43,953 bases of DNA, taken from contig NZ_LSKU01000001.1 in NCBI RefSeq assembly GCF_001561915.1, forward strand, positions 2,212,551 through 2,256,503, in the 5' to 3' direction. Below are positions 26,725-37,022 of this stretch, in pieces. Both the position numbers and the translations under genes were made by a program. A model generated the notes under the pieces. It had not been told where the DNA came from and did not search any database. It was given only the letters and a program-made list of their open reading frames with translations. Position 1 is the stretch's first letter. Each line of letters starts with the position of its first letter. This DNA is from Tepidibacillus decaturensis (lineage in GTDB: Bacteria; Bacillota; Bacilli; Tepidibacillales; Tepidibacillaceae).

Positions 26725-27699
26725 TCAATTCTGTGCATTTTGTCCATCATCTTTGTTTAACATCATTATGATTTTAGCAATTACCGCATCCTCAAATTTT
26801 TTTACATCAAGATTTGTTGCTTGCTTAATCTTTTCCAAACGATATTGTAGTGTATTACGATGGATATACAACCTTCTGGCAGTCTCACTCATATTTAAAT
26901 TTTCTTCAAAAAATACCTCTAAAGTCTTATTTAACTCCGGATCATTTGGCCACTGTAATGGTTTAAAAAGTTTTAAACCATCTTCAGGGATTGAAAAAAT
27001 AAGTCGTTCAAGCTGATGAGTCCAAGGTAATAAGAGATCAACCTGCTGCCACAGTCTCATCACCCATTTTTCATCAAGTAGTAGCTGTCTTCCCTCTTTT
27101 ATTAAATCTTCTATCTGATCAATAGGATAGTGTAATCCTATTTTTATTTCTTCTTCCCATTCATTTTGAATCATTGCTTGTAAACCATAAGCAAACTCTT
27201 CTAATTCAATAGATTGGTGATAGGGTATTTTTAATTCAAGATTTGAGATCACGATCATTAACATGGTTTCAGAGATGGTTACTTCAAAGAAATCGAATTC
27301 TAAATACGAATGAAGCAATTCAATCAAAGAATGATCCCATTCACTATGGCGCTGTTTGATAAAAAGAATCGGAATCCACCCTTGATTCCAATTCTTAACT
27401 TTATTTACCCATGCGGGAATTTGAATCATTGTAGGTCGTGTATTGGTGTAACTCTTATCCATCCATTGTTCCTTTAGCCATTCTTGCAAACGAGTTTGCT
27501 CGGGATCCTCATTTAGGAGATTTTCTTTTAAATAAGCTATCATTTCTACAATTTCTTTCTTTGTAAAGTCTTGCTTTTCTCGTGGTAGGCGTAAATAAGT
27601 ACGGATATGATCCTTTTCAAACAAAAATATATCATGATTATTCTTTTGATCTTTTTCCTTTTCGGTTGTTGCTGAAACAGAGTAAATCTCTATTTCCAT
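26725..27699 (-). CDS. PucR/CdaR-type transcriptional regulator
   Basis: A 324-residue protein whose C-terminus is the PucR-type HTH (NMSETARRLYIHRNTLQYRLEKI, about residues 275-300, then LDVKKFEDAVIAKII). The N-terminal 250 residues are helical and have no recognisable domain. Members of this group (CdaR, PucR, AdeR) activate genes for use of sugar acids, purines or amino acids. It starts 12 bases after the Cof phosphatase gene and lies just upstream of the MsmX-type ATPase, so it may control that gene or the pantothenate run. Its effector is unknown. Confidence 0.8.
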   Translation of the reverse strand: MEIEIYSVSATTEKEKDQKNNHDIFLFEKDHIRTYLRLPREKQDFTKKEIVEMIAYLKENLLNEDPEQTRLQEWLKEQWMDKSYTNTRPTMIQIPAWVNKVKNWNQGWIPILFIKQRHSEWDHSLIELLHSYLEFDFFEVTISETMLMIVISNLELKIPYHQSIELEEFAYGLQAMIQNEWEEEIKIGLHYPIDQIEDLIKEGRQLLLDEKWVMRLWQQVDLLLPWTHQLERLIFSIPEDGLKLFKPLQWPNDPELNKTLEVFFEENLNMSETARRLYIHRNTLQYRLEKIKQATNLDVKKFEDAVIAKIIMMLNKDDGQNAQN

Positions 27700-27711
27700 T
27701 CTTACTCACCC

Positions 27712-28524
27712 CTACTCCTCATTCAAAACAAACTTCTGCAACACTTCCCATACCCCATGGTCATTATTCGTCTTTGTCACATAATCGGCCAATGCCTTTA
27801 TATCTGGATGTCCATTTCCCATAGCTACTCCTAACCCAGCCACTTCAATCATATCCCGATCATTATAACTATCCCCAATCGCAATTACTTGGTCCATAGT
27901 GATCCCTTTGCTTTGGGCTAAGTATTGAATAGCTTGTCCTTTCGATGCCTCTCGATGAGAAATCTCTAAGAAATCTGGTTTCGATATGGTAACATGGGCC
28001 AAATCCCCATACTTTGTCTGCCACTCCTTTTCCATTCCCTTGATCACTTCTGGTTCATCAATGGTAATGATTTTTAAAGGCTTAGTTTGAAGTTTATCCA
28101 TCGTTTCAATCAAATCATCTACTTTTTTAAAAGGAACATTTGAAGCCTTACTATATTTCTCCACATATTTATTATGACTTTCAACAATAAGTTCATCGTG
28201 TAAATAGATTTGAATATGTTTGTTTTGTTGTCTAAGTTCTTGAATCACTTGAATCGTTAAGTCATATGGTAATAGTCTTTCATACAACACTTCTCCACTA
28301 AGGACATTTTTAATGAGTGCACCTTGATAGGTAATAATGGGTACATCGAGCTGAATTTCTTTCGCATATTGAGCTGCAGACTGAAACATTCGGCCTGTTG
28401 CTAGTGTCACAGTCACTCCTTTTTTAACAGCTTCTTGTATGGCTTCTATCGTCTGTGGAGAAATTTTTAGATCATCTCTTAATAACGTATCATCTAGATC
28501 GATCGCTACTAGTTTGTATTTCAT
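27712..28524 (-). CDS. Cof-type HAD-IIB phosphatase
   Basis: A 270-residue haloacid-dehalogenase hydrolase: motif I VAIDLDDTLLRDD, motif II TLATGRMF, motif III lysine in ASKGQAIQYLA and motif IV AIGDSYNDRDMIEVAG, with a IIB cap domain between. Family members dephosphorylate sugar phosphates, FMN or PLP; the substrate cannot be told here. AGGAG precedes the ATG. It follows panD by seven bases and precedes the PucR-type regulator by 12, so all are probably cotranscribed. Confidence 0.88.
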   Translation of the reverse strand: MKYKLVAIDLDDTLLRDDLKISPQTIEAIQEAVKKGVTVTLATGRMFQSAAQYAKEIQLDVPIITYQGALIKNVLSGEVLYERLLPYDLTIQVIQELRQQNKHIQIYLHDELIVESHNKYVEKYSKASNVPFKKVDDLIETMDKLQTKPLKIITIDEPEVIKGMEKEWQTKYGDLAHVTISKPDFLEISHREASKGQAIQYLAQSKGITMDQVIAIGDSYNDRDMIEVAGLGVAMGNGHPDIKALADYVTKTNNDHGVWEVLQKFVLNEE

Positions 28525-28531
28525 CTATCTC

Positions 28532-28936
28532 CTACCTTTCTATCCTTTTATCGTCGTATATTTCTAATTTTTCTTTTTCCGTTCCTAATTTGATGATTTT
28601 ATTCTGCTGATCAACAAAGACGACTTTAGGTTGATGATCTTTAGCTTCTTGATCATCTAACCAACCATAAGCTATAATAATCACTACATCTCCTGGTTGT
28701 ACCAAACGTGCTGCAGCTCCATTTAAACAGATGGTCCCGCTTCCCTTCTCACCAGTAATCACGTAAGTTTCAAAACGAGCCCCATTATTATTATTCACAA
28801 TTTGTACTTTTTGACCAGGTAAAATATCTGCTGCCTCCAATAAGTCTTGGTCAATCGTTATACTTCCCACATAATTGAGATTCGCTTCAGTTACAATGGC
28901 TCTATGGATTTTTCCAGTCATCATTTCTCTAAGCAT
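28532..28936 (-). CDS. panD: Aspartate 1-decarboxylase precursor
   Basis: Makes beta-alanine from aspartate for pantothenate. It is a pyruvoyl enzyme made as a proenzyme; the self-cleavage site Gly24-Ser25 is in NYVGSITID and the expected start [13 protein letters not shown] is present. [20 protein letters not shown] is also characteristic. At 134 residues it is a usual length. It lies three bases after panC in the panB-panC-panD order common in Bacillales. Confidence 0.96.
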   Translation of the reverse strand: MLREMMTGKIHRAIVTEANLNYVGSITIDQDLLEAADILPGQKVQIVNNNNGARFETYVITGEKGSGTICLNGAAARLVQPGDVVIIIAYGWLDDQEAKDHQPKVVFVDQQNKIIKLGTEKEKLEIYDDKRIER

Positions 28937-28939
28937 TTT

Positions 28940-29785
28940 CTATACCTCCACAATCATATTGTCTATTAACCTAGTTGTTCCAAATTTAACGGCAAGTGCA
29001 ATCAATACCTTATGATTGATCTCCTTTACTTCCTCAAGGTTTTCGCCATCAACAATAGAGACATAATCAATATTGGCTAATGGTTGTTGTTGGATCATCA
29101 TTTCAATTTGCTTTTTTAACCTCATCGCATCCCGCTCACCTTGTTCAATCCTTTCCTTCGCCATATTTAAAGCATGGAAAAGAACAATGGCTTGTCCTCT
29201 TTCTTCGGAATTAAGATAAACATTGCGTGAACTCATTGCCAATCCATCTGCTTCTCGTACAATCGGACAAACCACTACCTCTACATCCATATTTAGATCC
29301 TTCACCATTCTCTGAATGACAATCACCTGTTGAGCATCTTTTTGTCCAAAATAAGCACGGTCAGGATTTACAATATGAAATAATTTATTAACGACTGTAG
29401 TCACGCCCAAAAAATGACCCGGTCTTGATTTTCCACATAATGTTTCCGTCAATTGTTTTACTTCTACATAGGTATTAAATCCTTCTGGATACATTTCATT
29501 GATTCCAGGTATAAAAAGTACATTTGCGCCTGCTTCCTGAGACAAACGTATATCCTGTTCTATATTCCTTGGATAACGTTCAAAATCTTCACCTGGGCCA
29601 AACTGACGAGGATTAACGAATATACTCACCACGACCAAATCATTCTCAACAGCTGCTCTTCGGATCAAGGAAAGATGACCCTCATGCAAATATCCCATGG
29701 TAGGAACAAAGCCTATTTTCTTCCCTTCTTTCCGCATTTCTTTCAAATATGATTTCATTTCTTGAATGTTTTTATAAATCTCCAT
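28940..29785 (-). CDS. panC: Pantothenate synthetase
   Basis: Joins pantoate and beta-alanine with ATP. Signature segments are VPTMGYLHEGHLSLIRRA, SIFVNPRQFGPGEDFERYPR, YFGQKDAQQ and AMSSRNVYL; about 281 residues. I choose the ATG at 29785, preceded by the GGGGGA in the panB end, over an in-frame ATG at 29800 inside panB. It begins one base after the panB stop codon. Confidence 0.96.
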   Translation of the reverse strand: MEIYKNIQEMKSYLKEMRKEGKKIGFVPTMGYLHEGHLSLIRRAAVENDLVVVSIFVNPRQFGPGEDFERYPRNIEQDIRLSQEAGANVLFIPGINEMYPEGFNTYVEVKQLTETLCGKSRPGHFLGVTTVVNKLFHIVNPDRAYFGQKDAQQVIVIQRMVKDLNMDVEVVVCPIVREADGLAMSSRNVYLNSEERGQAIVLFHALNMAKERIEQGERDAMRLKKQIEMMIQQQPLANIDYVSIVDGENLEEVKEINHKVLIALAVKFGTTRLIDNMIVEV

Positions 29786-29786
29786 A

Positions 29787-30629
29787 TTATTTTCCCCCAT
29801 ACAATTGAGATATTGAGATTCGTTCCGAATGAAAGCAATGTTCTTCCCTTGGAAAAGTTCCTTGTTTTACCTCTTTTATATATTGAGAAACAGAATCTTT
29901 GATCGTTTGACCAATTTCTGCATATTGTTTTACAAATTTGGGTATATTCCCATGATAAAATCCTAAAAGATCATGAGTGACTAATACCTGCCCATCACAG
30001 CCAACACCAGCCCCTATCCCTATGACTGGAATCGAAAGCTGTGAAGAAATCATCGTTGCTAATTCAGCAGGCACCATCTCCAATACGAGGGAAAAAACCC
30101 CTGCATCTTCAAGAGCTTTAGCATCTTCAAGCAATTTCCTAGCTTCATTTTCAGTTTTTCCTTGTACATAATATCCACCCATTTGGTGAATAGACTGCGG
30201 AGTAAAGCCTAAATGGCCCATGACAGGAATACCCGCTCTTATAATCGCTTTGATCTCTTCTATGATTTCTATACCACCTTCTAATTTTACTGCTTGAGCA
30301 TGGCCTTCTTGAATAATCCGGCCCGCATTTTTGACGCTTTCTTTGATCCCCATGTGATAGGATAAAAATGGCATATCTCCGATCACAAGCGCTTGATCTA
30401 CTGCTCGGCTGACGGCTTTTATATGATGAATCATATCCTCCATCGTCACTTGTGTTGTATTTTCATAACCTAATACAACCATTCCTAATGAATCGCCTAC
30501 AAGTATTCCATCGATTCCACTCTGATCTAATAATTTAGCTGTGGGATAATCATAAGCTGTCAACATCGTGATCTTCTGTCCTTCTTGCTTCATTTTACGA
30601 AAAGTTGCTATTGTGTTTCTTTTTTTCAT
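29787..30629 (-). CDS. panB: 3-methyl-2-oxobutanoate hydroxymethyltransferase
   Basis: Adds a hydroxymethyl group from methylene-tetrahydrofolate to ketoisovalerate, giving ketopantoate. The 280-residue TIM barrel shows [42 protein letters not shown] and [20 protein letters not shown] lies ten bases before the ATG. The first 35 bases overlap the end of the DUF2520 gene in another frame, showing tight coupling with it. Confidence 0.96.
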   Translation of the reverse strand: MKKRNTIATFRKMKQEGQKITMLTAYDYPTAKLLDQSGIDGILVGDSLGMVVLGYENTTQVTMEDMIHHIKAVSRAVDQALVIGDMPFLSYHMGIKESVKNAGRIIQEGHAQAVKLEGGIEIIEEIKAIIRAGIPVMGHLGFTPQSIHQMGGYYVQGKTENEARKLLEDAKALEDAGVFSLVLEMVPAELATMISSQLSIPVIGIGAGVGCDGQVLVTHDLLGFYHGNIPKFVKQYAEIGQTIKDSVSQYIKEVKQGTFPREEHCFHSERISISQLYGGK

Positions 30630-31491
30630 TAGATATTAGCACCTCCTTCATTTTTTCAGCCGAATCAGATGTAATCCGCCCTCCCCGTTTTGCCAGGTCT
30701 ATCGTTAAAAAACCCATTTGTTGGTAAAGATCAAGCCAGGTTTGGTCTACTTCCCCAAGTACTTCCAAATGCTTTTCTAGTGTACACATGTCACCCCTAG
30801 AAATTGGGCCAGTTAAAGCCTTTTCCGTCCCTAAATCGATCACTCGATCGATCGTTTTTTTCACAAGGGGCTCAATTAAGTCTTTTGTTTGATTTTGTTT
30901 AAAACCAGCAGTAGTCAGCATTTGGACACCTATATCTACTAATGTGACTAAATAATTTGATAGAATGGTTGCTGCAGTATGATATAAGGCCTTTACATCT
31001 GTACGAATCTCCATCCATGAATTTCCACATTGATCTAAAAGAGATTTTAATTCCCCTAACTTTTTCCCTCTTCCTTCTATTGTAAATAAAACAGATTGAA
31101 GATCAATAACAGCTTTTTCTGGATCACTAAAAGAAAGCATAGGATGTAATGAACAAACCGTAGCCCCATGATCCCATAAAGAAGATAGCAAATTAGAAGT
31201 ATGTAAGCCACTCAAATGAAATACTATCTTATTTTCCCATACAATCGGTAAACTAGCCAGTTTTTCAGATATGCTTGCAATTTGATCATCGTTCACTGAA
31301 ATAGCTATTAGATCTGAGTCTTTTACCAACGCTTCCAATTCTTGATAAGCCATACTTTTGCTTTTGCTCGCAGCCTTTACTGCATGTTGATAGGTACGAG
31401 TATAATATCCTACCACTTGAAACCCCTTACGATACCAATATTCACCTAATGACGTACCCACTTTTCCTGCTCCAATAAATCCAATCTTCAA
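30595..31491 (-). CDS. Rossmann-fold DUF2520 protein leading the pantothenate operon
   Basis: A 298-residue protein with an N-terminal dinucleotide-binding fold ([19 protein letters not shown], then [11 protein letters not shown] and [11 protein letters not shown]). A helical C-terminal half is typical of DUF2520 proteins, which resemble NADP-dependent reductases such as 6-phosphogluconate dehydrogenase or ketopantoate reductase. The start is TTG with AAGGGGG seven bases upstream. It overlaps panB by 35 bases. The pathway between PanB and PanC needs a ketopantoate reductase and no panE is seen here, so this gene is a candidate for that step or for its control; this is inference from position and fold. 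Confidence 0.85.
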   Translation of the reverse strand: MKIGFIGAGKVGTSLGEYWYRKGFQVVGYYTRTYQHAVKAASKSKSMAYQELEALVKDSDLIAISVNDDQIASISEKLASLPIVWENKIVFHLSGLHTSNLLSSLWDHGATVCSLHPMLSFSDPEKAVIDLQSVLFTIEGRGKKLGELKSLLDQCGNSWMEIRTDVKALYHTAATILSNYLVTLVDIGVQMLTTAGFKQNQTKDLIEPLVKKTIDRVIDLGTEKALTGPISRGDMCTLEKHLEVLGEVDQTWLDLYQQMGFLTIDLAKRGGRITSDSAEKMKEVLISNEKKKHNSNFS

Positions 31492-31586
31492 TTCATGACC
31501 CCCTTCCTAACTTTAATAAAATTTAAAACAGGAGAATATACATACTCTTTTATCTTGTAATGAAATGAAAGCTCTCTTTAGTATTA

Positions 31587-31619
31587 AAGAAATAACCACC
31601 TGATTGGTGGTTATTTCTT
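31587..31619 (-). terminator. Terminator after pspC (probably bidirectional)
   Basis: AAGAAATAACCACC pairs with GGTGGTTATTTCTT in a 14-bp perfect stem with a 5-base loop. The A- and T-rich stem ends allow either direction. It separates pspC from the pantothenate operon. Confidence 0.7.
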
Positions 31620-31676
31620 ATCTTGTGCCAAACCATTTAAAATCACCTTAATAATCCAACTCACAGCAATCCCTCA

Positions 31677-31865
31677 CTAATCTTCTTGAGGCATAATGAA
31701 CATCGCTATGATATAAACGATAATCCCTGGGAAGGCTGCAGAGAGTACAGATATCAACACATATAATAATCGAACAACCGTCACATCCACATCAAAATAA
31801 TCTGCAAGTCCTCCTAGTACCCCAGCAATCATCTTATTATTTCTTGATCTTCTTAATTTTTTCAT
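31677..31865 (-). CDS. PspC-domain small membrane protein
   Basis: A 62-residue protein: basic start MKKLRRSRNNK, then MIAGVLGGLADYFDVDVTVVRLLYVL and a hydrophobic helix ending in IIAMFIMPQED, the PspC domain pattern. Such proteins act in envelope-stress responses. The B. subtilis relative YvlC lies near uvrA in the yvl operon. I choose the ATG at 31865, behind a GGTGATT-type site. Confidence 0.88.
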   Translation of the reverse strand: MKKLRRSRNNKMIAGVLGGLADYFDVDVTVVRLLYVLISVLSAAFPGIIVYIIAMFIMPQED

Positions 31866-31906
31866 ATTACAATCACCCTTTCCCACCTTTATCTATTCAT
31901 ACGTTT

Positions 31907-31999
31907 CTACTCGAAAATAATTTCAACCTTTTCATGTTTTTCTTCATCTCTGACATCGACAATCGAGCCAAATTGACCTGTTTCAATCACAGTGATCAC
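31907..31999 (-). CDS. Possible 30-residue ORF after uvrA (remnant or chance)
   Basis: A GTG-initiated frame begins seven bases past the uvrA stop and encodes a charged peptide containing IETGQFGSIVDVRDEEKHE, ending before pspC. No good ribosome-binding site is visible and I recognise no family. It could be the tail of a degraded gene or a real short gene in the uvrA-pspC gap. Confidence 0.3.
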   Translation of the reverse strand: MITVIETGQFGSIVDVRDEEKHEKVEIIFE

Positions 32000-32005
32000 T
32001 CGTTT

Positions 32006-34879
32006 TTAGGAAGTAGCTTGTGCGTACTCCCGAATTCTTTCTTCTGCCCGTCTTCTATCTCTTTCTAGGATTGGTTTTAAATATTTTCCTGTATAAGATT
32101 CTTCTACCTCTATGATTTTTTCAGGGGTACCTTGAGCAATGATGATCCCTCCCCCATCACCACCTTCAGGTCCTAAATCGATGATGTAATCAGAGGTCTT
32201 GATGACATCTAGATTATGTTCAATCACAAGTACAGAATCACCATTATCTACAAGTCTTTGCAACACCTGTAATAGTCTAGCAATATCATCTACATGAAGT
32301 CCAGTCGTTGGTTCGTCAAGAATATATAAGGTACGACCATTACTACGACGATAAAGTTCAGAAGCTAGTTTCACCCGCTGGGCTTCTCCTCCAGATAAAG
32401 TAGTGGCAGGTTGTCCTAATTTAATATATCCCAAGCCAACATCAAACAAAGTTTGTAATTTTCGCTGGATACGTGGAATGTTTTTAAAGAACTCTAGCGC
32501 ATCTTCCACCGTCATATCGAGTACATCGGAAATCGTTTTTCCCTTATACTTCACTTCTAACGTCTCCCGATTGTAGCGTTTACCCTTACATACCTCACAA
32601 GGAACATAGACATCAGGGAGAAAATGCATTTCAATCTTAATGATTCCATCCCCACGGCAAGCCTCGCAACGGCCACCTTTAACATTAAAACTGAAGCGGC
32701 CTTTTTTATACCCGCGCACCTTTGCTTCTTGGGTATTTGCAAAAACATCACGAATATCATCAAACACACCTGTGTACGTAGCAGGGTTTGACCTGGGAGT
32801 ACGCCCAATTGGTGATTGGTCAATATCGATTACCTTATCTAAATACTCGATTCCCCGTAATTCTTTATATTGTCCTGGCTTTTGTTTTGCACCATTTAAT
32901 TCTTTGGCTAATGTTTTATATAGAATTTCATTAACCATCGTACTTTTACCAGAACCTGATACACCAGTTACACTTGTAAAGACCCCCAGTGGAATTTTTA
33001 CATTGATATTCTTTAAATTATTTTCCTTTGCTCCCTTTATTTCTAACCATTTTCCATTTGGTTTACGACGTTCAACAGGGACAGAAATAAATTTCCTTCC
33101 ACTTAAATATTGACCAGTTAGAGAATTCTTATCTGCCATGATCTCTTTTGGCGTTCCCTTCGCGATGACTTGTCCTCCGTGAATTCCTGCCCCTGGCCCA
33201 ATATCAATAATGTAATCAGCAGCTAACATGGTATCTTCATCATGTTCTACTACGATAAGCGTATTCCCTAAGTCCCGCATATGTTCTAAAGTTCTAATCA
33301 GTCGGTCATTATCCCTTTGATGTAAACCAATACTTGGTTCATCTAAGATATAGAGCACTCCCATTAAACTAGAACCGATTTGGGTTGCAAGACGAATCCG
33401 CTGAGCTTCACCTCCAGAAAGCGTTCCAGCAGCACGGCTTAAAGTTAAATAGTCTAAGCCTACATTCGCTAAAAATCCAAGCCGTGATTTAATTTCTTTC
33501 AAAATAAGATGAGCAATCGTTTGTTCTTTTTCTGTTAAAGTTAAATTCTCAAAAAAGCTTAATGCATTCTTGATCGAAAGATCTGTAACATAGGCTATAT
33601 TTTGACCGCCAACTTGTACTGATAAAATTTCTTTCTTTAATCGAGCCCCTTTACAGGTTGGACAAGGATTATGACTCATAAACTGTTCGATATGGTCTCT
33701 TGTATAGTCAGAAACCGTCTCTTTATACCTTCGTTCCAAATTAGGAATAACCCCTTCAAATGGAACATCTGCTTCTCTCACTTGACCAAATTCATTTTCA
33801 TAACGGAAATGGATTTTTTCTCCTTTACTTCCATGTAAAATTAAATGTAATTGTTCTGCACTTAATTGATCTACAGGAGTGTTCATATCAATACCTAAGT
33901 GGTTACAAATCGATTCTAGCAACTGTGGATAATAGGTAGAGCTAATTCCTGCCCATGGTTCAATCGCCCCTTCGGCTAAAGTCTTTTTGGGATCAGGAAT
34001 CAATAAATCCGGGTCTACTTCCATTTTGCTTCCTAACCCGTCACATGTAGGACAGGCACCATATGGACTATTAAAGGAGAACATCCTTGGTGATAACTCA
34101 TCCATACTAAATCCACAGATTGGACAAGCCAATTTTTGACTAAATAAAAGCTCTTCCTCGCCAATGATTTCCACAATCACTTTGCCATCAGCCATCTGTA
34201 ATGCTGTTTCTAATGAATCGGCTAACCTTGTTTGAATATCAGGCTTTAAGATAATGCGGTCAACAACCACTTCAATTGTATGTTTCTTATTCTTCTCAAG
34301 CTTGATTTCTTCACTGACATCTAAAACTTCTCCATCGACACGGACACGAACAAATCCCTGCTTTTTGATATCTTCTAAAACCTTGCTATGCTCCCCTTTT
34401 CTCCCCTCTATGACTGGAGCAAGAATCTGCATTTTCGTCCGCTCTGGATAACTCAACAACCGGTCTACCATTTGTTCAATGGTCTGTGCACTGATTTCTG
34501 TTCCATGAACAGGACAATGTGGTTTTCCGATTCGTGCAAATAATAGACGTAAATAATCGTAAATTTCCGTAACCGTTCCAACAGTAGAACGAGGATTTTT
34601 GCTAGTGGTTTTTTGATCAATGGAAATAGCGGGGGACAATCCATCAATAGAATCCACATCCGGTTTATCCATTTGACCTAAAAACTGTCTAGCATAAGCT
34701 GATAAAGATTCCACATAACGGCGTTGCCCTTCAGCATAAATCGTATCAAAGGCTAAAGAGGATTTCCCTGAACCACTTAACCCAGTCAATACGACAAATT
34801 TGTCACGGGGAATCGATACATCAATATTTTTTAGGTTGTGAACCCTTGCTCCTTTTATTTCAATCTTTTCTTGTGGCAT
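32006..34879 (-). CDS. uvrA: Excinuclease ABC subunit A
   Basis: The damage-recognition ATPase of nucleotide excision repair, acting as an A2B or A2B2 complex. The 957 residues contain two ABC ATPase modules: Walker [15 protein letters not shown] and [13 protein letters not shown], signatures [12 protein letters not shown] and [12 protein letters not shown]. Two zinc modules are visible: [17 protein letters not shown] followed by CPTCDGLG, and CEACRGDG followed by CEVCKGKR. Its start overlaps the uvrB stop in a TAATG junction, so both are translated from one message. Confidence 0.98.
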   Translation of the reverse strand: MPQEKIEIKGARVHNLKNIDVSIPRDKFVVLTGLSGSGKSSLAFDTIYAEGQRRYVESLSAYARQFLGQMDKPDVDSIDGLSPAISIDQKTTSKNPRSTVGTVTEIYDYLRLLFARIGKPHCPVHGTEISAQTIEQMVDRLLSYPERTKMQILAPVIEGRKGEHSKVLEDIKKQGFVRVRVDGEVLDVSEEIKLEKNKKHTIEVVVDRIILKPDIQTRLADSLETALQMADGKVIVEIIGEEELLFSQKLACPICGFSMDELSPRMFSFNSPYGACPTCDGLGSKMEVDPDLLIPDPKKTLAEGAIEPWAGISSTYYPQLLESICNHLGIDMNTPVDQLSAEQLHLILHGSKGEKIHFRYENEFGQVREADVPFEGVIPNLERRYKETVSDYTRDHIEQFMSHNPCPTCKGARLKKEILSVQVGGQNIAYVTDLSIKNALSFFENLTLTEKEQTIAHLILKEIKSRLGFLANVGLDYLTLSRAAGTLSGGEAQRIRLATQIGSSLMGVLYILDEPSIGLHQRDNDRLIRTLEHMRDLGNTLIVVEHDEDTMLAADYIIDIGPGAGIHGGQVIAKGTPKEIMADKNSLTGQYLSGRKFISVPVERRKPNGKWLEIKGAKENNLKNINVKIPLGVFTSVTGVSGSGKSTMVNEILYKTLAKELNGAKQKPGQYKELRGIEYLDKVIDIDQSPIGRTPRSNPATYTGVFDDIRDVFANTQEAKVRGYKKGRFSFNVKGGRCEACRGDGIIKIEMHFLPDVYVPCEVCKGKRYNRETLEVKYKGKTISDVLDMTVEDALEFFKNIPRIQRKLQTLFDVGLGYIKLGQPATTLSGGEAQRVKLASELYRRSNGRTLYILDEPTTGLHVDDIARLLQVLQRLVDNGDSVLVIEHNLDVIKTSDYIIDLGPEGGDGGGIIIAQGTPEKIIEVEESYTGKYLKPILERDRRRAEERIREYAQATS

Positions 34880-36861
34880 TATAGATCCCCTTCCACTTTC
34901 AATTCCATGATGAGATCACGTAATTCTGCTGCTTTTTCAAAATGGAGTTCTTTAGCAGCAGCTTTCATTTCTTTTTCTAAACGCTCAATCATTTGAACTC
35001 TTTCCTTCTTACTCATTTTTCTCTGTTTTCCTTGACCATAATCAGCCTTTTGCTCAGCAACCTTCACTGCTTCGATCACATCGCTCACTTTCTTACGAAT
35101 GGTCATAGGAACAATGTGATGTTCTTTATTATAAGCGATCTGAATGTTACGACGTCGTTCCGTTTCTTCTATCGCTCTTCTCATTGAATCGGTGATTTTA
35201 TCCGCATACATAATCACCATGCCATTAGCGTTTCTCGCTGCCCGACCAATCGTCTGAATTAAAGAGGTTTCAGAACGTAAAAACCCTTCTTTATCTGCAT
35301 CAAGAATTGCAACCAATGAAACTTCTGGTATATCTAAACCTTCTCTTAAAAGGTTGATTCCCACAAGAACATCAAACTCTCCTAGTCGCAATCCACGTAT
35401 AATTTGCATTCGTTCCAAGGTTTTAATATCTGAATGAAGGTATTTCACCTTGATACCAATTTCCTTTAGATAGTCTGTTAAATCCTCTGCCATCTTTTTC
35501 GTTAAGGTAGTCACCATGACTCGTTCTTCTTTTTCGATTCGTAAATTGATTTCACCAATTAAATCATCAATTTGTCCTTTAATTGGGCGAACATCAATGA
35601 CAGGGTCTAGTAACCCAGTTGGACGAATAATTTGTTCGATTACTTCTGGGGCATGTTCCAATTCATAGGGTCCAGGTGTAGCCGAAACATAAACGATTTG
35701 GTGAATGTGCTTTTCAAATTCATCAAACCGTAGAGGCCTGTTATCCAAAGCGGAAGGCAAACGAAAGCCATGATCGACAAGTACCTGTTTACGTGCCCTA
35801 TCACCATTGTACATTCCCCGAATTTGGGGAATCGTTACATGGGATTCATCGATCATCATTAAAAAATCATCAGGAAAATAATCTAACAAGGTGTTAGGAG
35901 TAGAACCAGCAGGCCTTCCTTCTAAATGCCTAGAATAGTTCTCAATTCCTGAACAAAATCCAACCTCTGCCATCATTTCCAGATCATATCTTGTTCTTTG
36001 TTCTAAACGCTGGGCTTCCAATAATTTCCGTTGATCTCTTAATTCTTTTAATCTAGCGTCTAATTCCTCTTCGATATTTTTAAGTGCTAATTTCATTTTT
36101 TCTTCTCTTGTTACGAAGTGAGAAGCAGGAAAAATCGCAATGTGATCCCGGTCACCAATAATTTCACCTGTAAGCACATCGATTTCCCGAATTCGTTCGA
36201 TCTCATCGCCAAAAAACTCGACACGTACCGCTTGTTCACTACGAGAAGCCGGAAAGATTTCAATCACATCGCCACGAACTCGGAAGGTCCCACGAGTGAA
36301 ATTAATATCATTTCGCTGATATTGAATATCCACCAATTTTCTTAAGACTTTATTTCGCTCTCGTTCCATTCCTACTCTTAATGAAAGAACAAGCTCTCGA
36401 TACTCTTCTGGAGATCCTAATCCATAAATACTTGACACACTAGCGACAATAATAACGTCCTTTCGTTCAAATAAAGCACTTGTTGCTGAGTGGCGTAATT
36501 TATCAATTTCATCATTGATGCTTGCATCTTTTTCAATATACGTATCCGTCTGTGGAACATAGGCTTCTGGTTGGTAATAATCGTAGTAACTTACAAAATA
36601 TTCAACAGCGTTATTAGGGAAAAACTCCTTAAATTCACTAGCCAATTGAGCAGCAAGCGTTTTATTATGAGCAATCACTAAAGTTGGTTTATTCACTTGA
36701 GCAATCACATTGGCCATCGTAAATGTTTTTCCTGTCCCTGTTGCCCCTAATAGTACTTGGTGTTGTTTATTTTCTTTTATTCCCTGAACTAAAGCTTCAA
36801 TTGCTTTAGGTTGATCCCCTTGTGGTTTATACTCTGATTGTAGTTGGAAAACTTGGTCCAT
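34879..36861 (-). CDS. uvrB: Excinuclease ABC subunit B
   Basis: The helicase-like subunit that verifies damage and recruits UvrC. The 660-residue protein has Walker [13 protein letters not shown], the beta-hairpin segment [16 protein letters not shown]-like [12 protein letters not shown], the helicase motif VI region [12 protein letters not shown] and a C-terminal UVR domain ([25 protein letters not shown]). The ATG at 36861 lies nine bases after AAGGAG; the longer reading beginning MIDKEIL covers that site. A LexA-type box at 36928-36939 and a TATAAT at 36898-36903 predict SOS control. Confidence 0.98.
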   Translation of the reverse strand: MDQVFQLQSEYKPQGDQPKAIEALVQGIKENKQHQVLLGATGTGKTFTMANVIAQVNKPTLVIAHNKTLAAQLASEFKEFFPNNAVEYFVSYYDYYQPEAYVPQTDTYIEKDASINDEIDKLRHSATSALFERKDVIIVASVSSIYGLGSPEEYRELVLSLRVGMERERNKVLRKLVDIQYQRNDINFTRGTFRVRGDVIEIFPASRSEQAVRVEFFGDEIERIREIDVLTGEIIGDRDHIAIFPASHFVTREEKMKLALKNIEEELDARLKELRDQRKLLEAQRLEQRTRYDLEMMAEVGFCSGIENYSRHLEGRPAGSTPNTLLDYFPDDFLMMIDESHVTIPQIRGMYNGDRARKQVLVDHGFRLPSALDNRPLRFDEFEKHIHQIVYVSATPGPYELEHAPEVIEQIIRPTGLLDPVIDVRPIKGQIDDLIGEINLRIEKEERVMVTTLTKKMAEDLTDYLKEIGIKVKYLHSDIKTLERMQIIRGLRLGEFDVLVGINLLREGLDIPEVSLVAILDADKEGFLRSETSLIQTIGRAARNANGMVIMYADKITDSMRRAIEETERRRNIQIAYNKEHHIVPMTIRKKVSDVIEAVKVAEQKADYGQGKQRKMSKKERVQMIERLEKEMKAAAKELHFEKAAELRDLIMELKVEGDL

Positions 36862-36897
36862 CCTCAATATCTCCTTGTCAATCACACATATAAATAA

Positions 36898-36903
36898 ATT
36901 ATA
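36898..36903 (-). promoter_or_regulatory. -10 box of the uvrB promoter
   Basis: TATAAT on the minus strand lies 37 bases before the start codon. The -35 region is weak (TTTCGT at 17-base spacing) and lies beside the LexA box. Confidence 0.5.
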
Positions 36904-36927
36904 TCATATCTATAGTGAAAACGAAAA

Positions 36928-36939
36928 GAACAAATGTTC
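36928..36939. promoter_or_regulatory. LexA (DinR) SOS box upstream of uvrBA
   Basis: The perfect GAAC-N4-GTTC palindrome GAACAAATGTTC, just upstream of the uvrB promoter, fits the core of the Bacillus SOS box CGAAC-N4-GTTCG. uvrBA is SOS-regulated in B. subtilis. Confidence 0.75.
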
Positions 36940-36960
36940 CTTGAATGGTCAAAAAAACGA

Positions 36961-36980
36961 GCTACTTGTTTTTAAGCAGC
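36961..36980 (-). terminator. Terminator after the minJ-like gene
   Basis: On the minus strand GCTGCTT and AAGTAGC pair (one G-T) around AAAAAC, followed by TCG and seven T residues. It insulates uvrBA from the upstream gene. Confidence 0.8.
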
Positions 36981-37022
36981 CTTTGTCTACTTCTGATTTT
37001 ATTCTTGGCAAAAATCTACTTT

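Noticed and set aside
32640-33113. 157-residue plus-strand ORF
   Set aside because: Lies fully antisense within uvrA and has no protein-family features.
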